A stretch of 64,000 nucleotides of DNA, taken from the NCBI RefSeq assembly GCF_029227915.1, contig NC_079879.1, forward strand, positions 5,952,001 to 6,016,000, in the 5' to 3' direction. The notes below the pieces were generated by a model. That model did no database searches. It was given only the letters and a program-made list of their open reading frames with translations, and had not been told where the DNA came from. Of the stretch, positions 56,214 through 64,000 are shown piece after piece (position 1 is the first letter of the stretch; every line of letters begins with the position of its first letter). Position numbers and translations under genes: made by a program. This DNA is from Hydractinia symbiolongicarpus. Its lineage: Eukaryota > Cnidaria > Hydrozoa > Anthoathecata > Hydractiniidae.

Positions 56214-56324
56214 ATAATAAATGATGCTAAACTACCAGAGCGGCATGTTGTTCGTCAGATATGGATGCCTTTGCACGTTTCTGTCCATTTATCCAAAGAA
56301 GTGGATTTTGGAGATGTAAACTGA
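56214..56324 (+). pseudogene. Doubtful orphan terminal exon, 36 codons
   Basis: A good acceptor (TATTTTTGTTATTTTTAG) is followed by 36 open codons reading AKLPERHVVRQIWMPLHVSV then HLSKEVDFGDVN and TGA at 56322-56324. The composition looks protein-like, but I find no upstream exon on the plus strand and do not recognise the peptide. It may be a real last exon of an unseen gene, an exon relic, or chance. Confidence 0.25.
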
Positions 56325-57159
56325 GCAATTAATGTTAGAACTAGAGAACTAGTAACTTGGATGTTGTTTTACGCGTGAGCTAGCTTTAAAAAAACTCTTA
56401 CATCACTTCTGTGTCAAACATTAATTGATTAAAATTCCTCTTTCAGTCTATGAAATTCAATAAAGAAACGCGTAATTTTTTAAATTTTTTATTGATTTAA
56501 GTGCGCTGGGTGTTTTGCTATAATCACTTCAAAAAATCTAGTGGACTATCCCTCAGAACATATTTTGAAGTCTCCAGTAAGTTCCTGCTTATTTTATCTT
56601 CACCATTCTCGTTTATCTCTTACACCAGGAGGCGCAGATCACACACAGAGCAACGGAAACCTGTTAATGATGTTTTGTCACAGTACACGCTGAGGATGTT
56701 AATTGAAAGTCACGTTTTCTGTAAACAACCTCGTTTCCATGTAGAGATCACTCTAAACTTAGACTACGAAACCTTGAATGTATTTTTAACATGGGAGAAA
56801 ACTCTAGACTGTTTAAAAATTCATAGGTGTCCTTGATTACAAGAAAAATCAATTTAATTAGTTTTAACGAGCGGTCATTTCTAATGTTTAACTTTTTGAT
56901 TTAATCTTAAAAGACGCTAATCAACATCATGCATTAATGTATTCATTTTGAAAATTCGTTTCAAAAGGTTTTAATAACAACAATGTAATACGTGTCATGT
57001 TGGGAAACAATGCACCCTATGTTGGGATTAAGCATTAGTCAGCCCTTTACTAAATATAGATTAATCAACAAAAGGCCTTTCAAAGTTGGCTTTCCCATGC
57101 TGACCTGGACCACATTTTTCAATTCAAGTTTTTAGTTATAAAACCAACTGTTTATTCAA

Positions 57160-57895
57160 ATGTCATTGACACTGTTGTCGTTAAGTTTCTTTCGACGCTG
57201 TTATCGTCTAATTTCTTTCGACACTTTTATCGCCAAGCTTCCATCGACACAGTTGTCGTCAAGCTTCCATCGACACTGTTGTCTTCAAGCTTCCATTGAC
57301 ACAGTTGTCTTCAAGCTTCCATCGACACTGTTGTCTTCAAGCTTCCATCGATACAGTTGTCTTCAAGCTTCCATCGACACTGTTGTCTTCAAGCTTCCAT
57401 CGACACAGTTGTCGTCAAGCTTCCATCGACACAGTTGTCGTCAAGCTTCCATCGACGCTGTTATCGTCTAATTTCTTTCGACACTGTTGTCTTCAAGCTT
57501 CCATCGACACTTTTATCGTCAAGCTTCCATCGACAGTGTTGTCGTCAAGCTTCCATCGACACTGTTGTCTTCAAGCTTCCATCGACACAGTTGTCGTCAA
57601 GCTTCCATCGACACTGTTATCATCAAGCTTCCATCGACACAGTTGTCGTCAAGCTTCCATCGACACTGTTGTCGTCAAGCTTCCATCGACACTGTTATCT
57701 TCAAGCTTCCATCGACACTGTTGTCTTCAAGCTTCCATCGACACTTTTATCGTCAAGCTTCCATCGACAGTGTTGTCGTCAAGCTTCCATCGATACAGTT
57801 GTCGTCAAGCTTCCATCGACACTGTTGTCGTCAAGCTTCCATCGACACTGTTGTCGTCAAGCTTCCATCGACACTGTTGTCGTCAAGCTTCCATC
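57160..57895. repeat. 26-bp minisatellite, about 28 units
   Basis: The unit TCAAGCTTCCATCGACACTG plus TTGTCG repeats ~28 times. Variants alternate ACTG/ACAG, GTCG/GTCT and ATCG. The first three units are diverged (TTTCTTTCGAC), and one diverged unit recurs inside the array near 57470, which points to block duplication. The unit has no stop codon in any plus-strand frame and is not a multiple of three, so the array is open in all frames. These are not genes. Confidence 0.96.
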
Positions 57896-57982
57896 AATAG
57901 TCAGTTGAATACAAGTTTAACTTAATTTCACTTCAGTCACGAAAAAAATAGTCAGTTTTTTTATAAGGAAAATATGTGATAA

Positions 57983-58135
57983 CCAGTCGTTAGCCCGTGG
58001 AAAATCCACGGGAATTCTCCCGTCGCAGCAAAGTTGACAAAAATGTATGGCATTTGTTATTTATAACCCTAAGATTTCGTGCGTGGTTAACACCGTTAGA
58101 AACAGACAGACGGACAACGGTTATTATTATAGAGA
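57983..58135 (-). mobile_element. Helitron-like non-autonomous element (153 bp)
   Basis: On the minus strand it starts TCTCTATAATAATAACCG after A (58135). It ends in a hairpin, CCCGTGGA, loop, TCCACGGG (57994-58012), then CTAACGA and CTGG (57983-57986), with T after. This is the same family as the 48.8-49.3 kb array but complete and single, with the alternative CTRR end CTGG. It lies ~90 bp past the minisatellite. Confidence 0.78.
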
Positions 58136-58732
58136 TGGAAAAAATTGATCCTAGCACTAGAAAAAGCAGGGTGAATGAGACCTTAAGAGAGATATGGACA
58201 AGTACAAGTGTATACAAAAACCCTTGTATCAATACAAGCGTTTTTTATCCTTTTTTTTAATTTACAAATTTGTGTTAAAAAAGTTTTTCTTTTGACTTAA
58301 GCCTTCAGATATGTATTAATAAATAGGTCAGACAGCTTTCATGGCGGTCGTCTTTAAATAAAAACACCATACAATCTGTTTTTGATACCTAAATCCGGCC
58401 AGCAATGACGTCAAAATAAGTAATGGTAGTCACAGCACCGGCATAAAATGCAAATATTCGACATTTTTGTTAAAGAGAGCAAGATTAAATTGATTTCTTT
58501 CCATCTGTTAAATCCTTTTAGGCAAACAGCGGGTCAGTTTTTTATTACTTGTAGGTTTCATCACGATAGGGTAATATACATCAATGTCTAGTCATATCAA
58601 ATTTAGAACAATGGCTCGTGTAAGCTTGCAAGAAAAGTTAAAAAATTGTTTAACTTGGTTATAAATCTCTGAAGCTGCCAAAATGAATAAATGAATCAAT
58701 GATGTGAATGAATGATTAAATAAATAAATCAA

Positions 58733-58792
58733 TGATGTAAATAAATTTGAATGAATGAATGAATGAATGATATGAATGAATAAATAAATGTC
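58733..58792. repeat. (GAAT)n microsatellite
   Basis: Tetranucleotide AATG/AATA repeats, imperfect, with a wider diffuse zone from about 58680. Confidence 0.85.
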
Positions 58793-58859
58793 TCGAATAA
58801 TGCCAATTGCTTGTCAAAGTTGTACTGTAACATGACTGCCATTTTAATATCTTATAAAC

Positions 58860-58957
58860 CAACCTCGTCCCCAGGGATCGTCCACGCCTAATTACGTTAT
58901 TACGAAGTCGTGCCGTCAGAATATCATAGGCGTAGATGAGGCCTGGGGACGAGATTG
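58860..58957. mobile_element. 98-bp foldback element, CAACCTCG family
   Basis: CAACCTCGTCCCCAGGG on the left and CCTGGGGACGAGATTG on the right are clear terminal inverted repeats. Flanks TTATAAAC (left) and CTATAAAC (right) make an 8-bp target duplication with one mismatch, in line with the duplication at 2738-2807. Confidence 0.75.
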
Positions 58958-59983
58958 CTATAAACGAATATATTAAGTTACCGTTTAAACTGCGTGCTCG
59001 GCTTAAAGATGTCACATTTTCCCTCTTCAAAATCGTAGAAACAGCTCCTAGTGAAATACATATTCTAACATACAAAGTGAACAAAAAATGTGAGAATCAA
59101 ACGTCGGTGTCACTGCTAAGTCAAATGGTAAGAAGTAAAATGAATAAAGCCAGGAAAACAAAACTGTTCTCATTTTTTTGACTTGCAAAGCAGTTAAGAT
59201 TTTTGAAACTTTTGGAAGATCCCTTCCTTTGAAAAATACGCAATATCTATTGTTGTTGAAAGAAAAAGATGATTGAAGTGTTTCCAAAACGTGAAAGTTT
59301 TAACTGCATGTCAAGTGCAAAAACCGCCTATTGATCAACTGCTATTGTCAGACTGTTCTTTAAATATTAGTTCGCCACCTCTTGTTTTCTTTGCGAGCCT
59401 TCAAGGCGCAGGGAATAGTATTTCAGTTAGGACGGAGCCTAGTAGCTTTGTCATGTCGCCATAAATAAGCGACGATGACATGATATGTTTATTTAAAACT
59501 TTCCGCGGATTTACTTACTATGATCATTATTCTACATAATTTTCTTTAGGGGCGTGTGACATCCAACCACAGTCCAGGTTTATATTAGCGCGTTTGTGTT
59601 AATCCGGGTTAAAAAATAATAAAAATAATTCTGTTTTAAAATTTTTATAACGAGTTTTTCAATCTTTTATTTTCACCAGATTCTTTTCCGGATGTTAAAT
59701 ATGACGTTATCAAGTTTACTGCTGTAACATCTGTGCGAATTAAATGTCTTTGCGCATGTGCAACATCCAATCTTCTAAATATATTTCTCTTTTTTTGACG
59801 ACCTACATTTTAGAAGAATGGAGATATGAAGATTCAGTAGAGTAGTGATTTAACTTCAGCGCTACAACTACTTCTTCCCTTCCAAAAATATCAATGCCCA
59901 GTCACCAGTTCTATTGATTCCGACGAACGATTGGTAGATATAAAACACGAAAAGCCCTGAAACTTATGTTGAAATTCCGTGTC

Positions 59984-60024
59984 ACATGTACCCGTTGTCT
60001 GCATGACAGACAACGGGTACATGT
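59984..60024. repeat. Perfect 18-bp hairpin with 5-nt loop
   Basis: ACATGTACCCGTTGTCTG (59984-60001), loop CATGA, CAGACAACGGGTACATGT (60007-60024): all 18 pairs match. The stem is shorter than a typical animal pre-miRNA. There is no flanking element structure and no second copy in the window. Confidence 0.9.
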
Positions 60025-61499
60025 TCTGGTCCTCAAATTATCGCTCGTCGTACATAACCGGGTCGTTTGCTATTTCGTGAAACCTCAGGAAAATATTGTG
60101 ATTCGGATACTATTTTAAACAAAGATACAGCATGTATAATACATACCGACTTTAACACGATTTCGTATAATAACTTATAGTACAGGGTTATACCATAGGT
60201 AAGAATTTTGTAAGAAATGTTTCTGGTCGAAGAAGCAAGATTAAAGAAATTTTTGAAACTGCTAAATTTAAACGTATAAAAATAGAGACTATGTACCTCT
60301 TGCCCCCTCTTCTCTCTCTGTAACCTGATTCTGCATTATTTAGCCAACTGAACGGCTCAGAAACCCACGAACATATGGATAAAAAATGGAATTGAATCTT
60401 ATTATTATAAATTATAAGGAATTCAAATTGAATACATGTCTATTAACGCCACTTCGTTCCTAGACCCACAGCAGTTTGTCATCAAGCGGTAAGAACCTAT
60501 TCATGAACTCTTTTGTGTTGTATGAGACAGTGCTTCACACTAACTAGCTAGAAATTAAGGACAGGAGGGAAAATAATCCATTTTTAAAATTTAAAAAAAA
60601 ATGAAGGAATGTAGATTTCTGATGCAAATCGGAGACTTAAAACCGAGTTGGTATCGAAGCGAGATAACAACGTACAGATGTTAATAGCTTGTCATTTAAT
60701 AGCCGACCACATGCTTAGAAGTTATAAATAAACCACTTTGTTTTTATCAAGTGAAAACCAAATATCTAGATAAACCCTTTTTAACAGGAATCACGGAAAG
60801 ATGACAATTTCTTATTTTGAATATGTAGATGCCGTGGAAAGCAAATATAACGTCTTTGGCCAAGTAACAATTGTAAAAAAATAGAATTAAAAATTGTGTT
60901 CCCAGAATTTGTTTTGTAGAAATAGCGATGGATACTCTATTTAATTTAGAACAAGGAAAAAGATAAAAAATAAATTCATTTAAACGCATGTCGTGCTCCT
61001 ACTGTCCTTCTGGCTTTTCATTTTATCTTTTTGTGAGTTAAAAAAGATCACACTATTTTTTGAATAAGAAACTTCTCTATAAAAACTTTAAGTTTAAAAC
61101 CCTGATTATATTTTCCGGAGTCATCAACCTAGAATCTTAAAATGTGGAGACGTTTTACTGCTTGGTTCTCTAAATAACATTTGCTATAAGCCAAAAGCTA
61201 TAATATATATCTTTAAATGTTGACAATCATAGAAAGCTAATTGTATTTTTATCAAAAGTTATCAACTCTTCAGTTTATGTCCACGATGTCGCTTAGCAAC
61301 AACTAAAATTTGTAGGAGGGGTTTGTTTACTCCCTTCATCAAACAGCTTTGTAAATAAAAAGATTAAAAGTTTGTACAGGCGAGTATTTAAACATATGTC
61401 TCGTAGTGAAATGAAATGCCCTCGCGACAAGAAATATTTTAAAAAATCTTAGAAAAGAAAATTTAATTGTTTTTTACGACAAAAAGCTAATATACTCCC

Positions 61500-61634
61500 A
61501 AAAATTATAATACCTGTATACGTCTGTCCGTCTCTCACGCAAAATGGTAACCGCAGCAGCGAGACACACGGAATGCGATTAATAAAGAACGGGCAAGTTT
61601 ATAGTTTGTAGTTTATCTACAGGTTACTAACTAG
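61500..61634 (+). mobile_element. Helitron-like remnant
   Basis: TTATAATACCTGTATACGTC then CTCACGCAAAATGGTA resembles the 49324 remnant. The 3' end has a small hairpin (TGTAG, TTTAT, CTACA at 61607-61621) and then CTAG at 61631-61634 followed by T. The 5' boundary is not resolved. Confidence 0.5.
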
Positions 61635-62239
61635 TGCTTACAAAAAAGTTGCGCGGCTTAGTGCTATTTTTTATCATCAAACTGTTTTAAATTTAAAATT
61701 TTAGAGTAGGCCAAGGAAAATTTTTTGACATGACTATATCTTTAGCCATATATAGCGATGATTTTGCGCGTTCTAAATTCGCAAACTTAAATTTACGCCG
61801 ACCTAAATTCGTGCAAGTTGATCCAACAATTGCGATCCAATGGTAAAATAAGTATGGCTCACAAACAACGAACATATATTGTCCTTTATCCTTCATTCTT
61901 ACCGCATACGACATCGTGGTTAAAAGCTCGTTTTAAACTTTTTGTCATCTATCTACTAAAATTCTGGGATCATGAGATGATACCATTTTCCAGCCAAAAT
62001 AAATCAAAATAATTTTTTGAATTTGTGAAATTTAAAGAGAATAATTTTACATACATATTTTTTATTCTAAATCCGTGTATATAACTGTACCCACAAAAGA
62101 CAAAAGTATATATGGGCTGAAAAAGGTAATGTACTGAAACACGCAGCTTGGTAGGTGGCCGTGATTGGTGGAAGTGAAAGCTTGTCCCTGGTGCGACTGT
62201 AATGAGAGAAAATGCAATTGCAAACTCGTCTCACTGTTA

Positions 62240-62312
62240 AACCGATAGATCCGTTGGAAAAGCAGTGGTCCGCTAACCTAATGGTCTCTGGTTCGAATCC
62301 CGTTTGGTCCAA
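62240..62312 (+). mobile_element. tRNA-like SINE head or tRNA relic
   Basis: AAAGCAGTGGTCCGCTAACC resembles a box A region and GGTTCGAATCCCG (62292-62304) is an excellent box B. The T-stem and acceptor stem do not pair properly, so this is not a working tRNA gene. It is more likely the head of a degraded SINE, whose body may lie at 62090-62240. Confidence 0.45.
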
Positions 62313-62585
62313 ATTTTCACTTTCGCCGATAGATATCGCCTGCACTACTGATTATTATATAAATATTTATTTAACTTATGTACAAAAAATTCTACAATTT
62401 CTTGTTATACTACTATGTAAAAACACTTTTTTGTGTGTAACAGTCGGATCCAATTTTCCCTTCCGTTCTTTCCTTTCCTCCTTCTTGACGTTTGTCTAAA
62501 TTTTTAAAGAAGCTATATCACTCTTTAAACGAGTCGTACATCTGCATTAGCCAATACACTCTTGGCTTACATCATCATTGGCCAA

Positions 62586-63686
62586 TCAGCTATCAGATGT
62601 GCTTGTATAATGATAGGAATGCGTTCTTTTTCTTCGTCCACGCCTTTTATATATTCTCCATAAGAACACACTTACTACACCAAGAATTACGACAAGAATG
62701 ATTGATACAATGGGAACAATAATTGCCAAATAATTTGGTGATGATTCTGGTTAATAAAATAAATAAAGAAATATTATATTTATAAAAATAATTTAACATC
62801 AGTACAAGTTTTCTTTTAAGTAACGCAATATTTCGGCCGAGGCTAAAGGCTAATCCATGGAGGTAGAAATAATAAAATATTTCTACCCCAATGGCTAATA
62901 ATTTTCCTCTGAGAGATGAATTGTTGCTAAGTTGTTGTTTGTTGCACTTTGAAAAATCAAATTCACATGTTTGCTTGTTCAGATAGTATCCAGCGAAATT
63001 AAACATACTTTATTACGAATAAATGAACAATCTACTTGTCGTTTTATAATTCCTATTTTTCTTTTTCCATTTATTAATTCACTTCAGTCGATTTTCAAAC
63101 ATCGGGTTACTTACACAAAAGAGTGCAATAACAGCAAACAATTTGTTCCCTTTTTTTGGGATAAAACACCCACACCCTTTCTGATTTTGTTTTGACAGCT
63201 TAAAACAGTTAAACACCCATAATTCAATGCACTAATGAATTTCCCGCCCTCTAAATGCGACTACTTTAAGGGAGTATGCTTAACCTCCATCCGACGTTGG
63301 AAGGGGAAGTGTGGTTTTATAACGTTTTAACGCTCATAGGACTCTCAGGAGGAGAGGAGGTAAAAAATAAATATCAAATTTTGTGAGATGGCCTCGATTT
63401 TTCATCTCTTCTTTTTTGAATCTCCAATACAACAAATTTTATCGGAATTAAAAATCCAGGAACATAATTCAAGATATTTTCCTACCCTTGACTGTAACTC
63501 TTGTGCTGACAACCACATATCCTCTTCGATTTGAAATGAAGCAAAGATATACACCAGAATCACCTACCGCTGCATTGTTTATTTCCAAAACACTAGACCC
63601 GGAACATTGGTCAACTTTTAAAGTTTCAGATTTATCTTTTCCATTTTTCGTTGGTTTGCGGTCCCATCTGAAAAATTTAGGGATAT
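62586..63686 (-). CDS. Immunoglobulin-domain type I membrane protein, 3' part
   Basis: Two minus-strand exons are visible: 63486-63686 and 62586-62746, joined in phase 1 across a 739-bp intron. The first encodes the second half of an Ig domain: RWDRKP holds the core Trp, and SSVLEINNAAVGDSGVYLC has the D-x-G-x-Y-x-C signature, with the strand-G end VVVSTRVTVK. The next exon gives a short stalk, a ~24-residue membrane helix (LAIIVPIVSIILVVILGVV), a basic stop-transfer sequence (RIYKRRGRRKR) and a 14-residue tail ending TSDS; stop at 62586-62588. Such proteins are cell-surface adhesion or receptor molecules. The first Ig half and signal peptide lie beyond the window. A strong GTAAGT inside the membrane exon (62656-62661) could splice to another tail. 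Confidence 0.8.
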
Positions 63687-64000
63687 CTAAAATGCAAAAA
63701 CAAATTGTCGTATTAAAAAATGGGTGTAGCTAAATTGTAGAAAATTTTATGGTAATAAATTTCTGCAAATTGAGGAAATAAAACTCGAAAAGTATGCATT
63801 TATTCATGCTCCTTATTATAGCGTTCTTTATACGGGAAACTACTAGAAGTTCAAATTTCAGGTCAAATATGCAAAGGAGCAGGAATTCACTCGGCTTTTT
63901 ATTATTATTTTTCAACTTTTCATTAGATTTTAATCTGGTAGTGCATGTACAAATCCGATTTCAATCGCGTTAGAAAATCTTACAAACTTTAACAGGCGTC
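63687..64000. other. Intron of the immunoglobulin gene to the window edge
   Basis: AT-rich sequence upstream of the Ig exon on the minus strand. No further exon with convincing splice sites is seen, so the preceding exon is probably outside the window. Confidence 0.5.

Larger units (their letters stand above)
55338..62585. other. Gene-poor region between the coiled-coil and immunoglobulin genes
   Basis: 7.2 kb with no confident gene. It holds a CAA microsatellite, a doubtful terminal exon (56214-56324), a 26-bp minisatellite (57160-57895), a Helitron-like element (57983-58135), a GAAT run, a foldback element (58860-58957), a perfect hairpin (59984-60024), a Helitron-like remnant (61500-61634) and a tRNA-like SINE head (62240-62312). 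The ORFs at 56501-56836, 58716-59464 and 60747-60989 show neither domains nor convincing splice structure. Confidence 0.6.

Noticed and set aside
57160-57895. CRISPR-like regular array
   Set aside because: Units are contiguous with no unique spacers, and the genome is eukaryotic.
57160-57908. Long overlapping ORFs (up to 209 codons) as repeat proteins
   Set aside because: All are readings of a 26-bp unit without stops. The frames give permuted versions of the same motifs, and none has splice sites or sequence outside the array.
59984-60024. microRNA precursor
   Set aside because: An 18-bp stem with a 5-nt loop is too short for a standard animal Dicer substrate.
62240-62312. Functional tRNA gene
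   Set aside because: Box B is good, but the acceptor and T stems do not pair; a SINE head or relic fits better.
62067-62345. 92-codon minus-strand ORF with GFEPETIRLADHC
   Set aside because: This kind of peptide is the antisense translation of a tRNA-like box B region.
62586-63686. Hydractinia-type allorecognition (Alr) gene
   Set aside because: It has an Ig domain and a membrane helix, but only half an Ig domain is visible, it is split by an intron, and no diagnostic Alr sequence could be confirmed.

Overview
The window is AT-rich, intron-rich nuclear DNA from an animal. Exons are short, splice sites are GT-AG, and the spaces between genes and the introns are packed with small transposons, SINEs and minisatellites. 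Orthologues of metazoan genes (RPL24, DUS2, an IAP with BIR/UBA/RING, a BAG co-chaperone, an SLC16-type carrier) and the repeat types suggest a marine invertebrate, perhaps a cnidarian. That placement is inference; no sequence here fixes the species.

Layout. 0-1.3 kb: the 3' end of an inhibitor-of-apoptosis gene (+), followed by a 78-bp satellite. 4.9-8.2 kb: RPL24 (-), five coding exons. 8.6-9.4 kb: an intronless BAG-domain gene (+), head to head with RPL24 across 354 bp that contain a TATA box and a heat-shock-element-like site. 13.2-16.9 kb: a 12-TM monocarboxylate-transporter-like gene (+), four exons. 18.8-23.2 kb: a gene (-) that joins a split chromodomain to six C2H2 zinc fingers. 25.7-28.2 kb: a 5'-truncated, broken LINE (-). 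29.4-33.9 kb: a divergent glutathione S-transferase (+). 35.2-38.5 kb: an unrecognised 216-aa conserved-looking gene (+). 39.4-47.7 kb: DUS2 (+), 17 exons. 48-49.5 kb: a foldback element and a head-to-tail array of tiny Helitron-like elements. 50.5-55.3 kb: an unrecognised 602-aa coiled-coil gene (-). 55.3-62.6 kb: gene-poor, with a 26-bp minisatellite, another Helitron-like copy and a perfect hairpin. 62.6-64 kb: the 3' end of an immunoglobulin-domain membrane protein (-).

All multi-exon models were built by hand from splice sites, and for every model complete within the window the exon phases sum to an intact reading frame. The genes look like independent housekeeping and regulatory loci, not a pathway cluster. 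The only pair with an apparent shared regulatory region is RPL24/BAG. The most unusual items are the chromodomain/C2H2 fusion, the tandem Helitron-like array, the possible heat-shock promoter of the BAG gene, and two well-built genes whose families I do not recognise.
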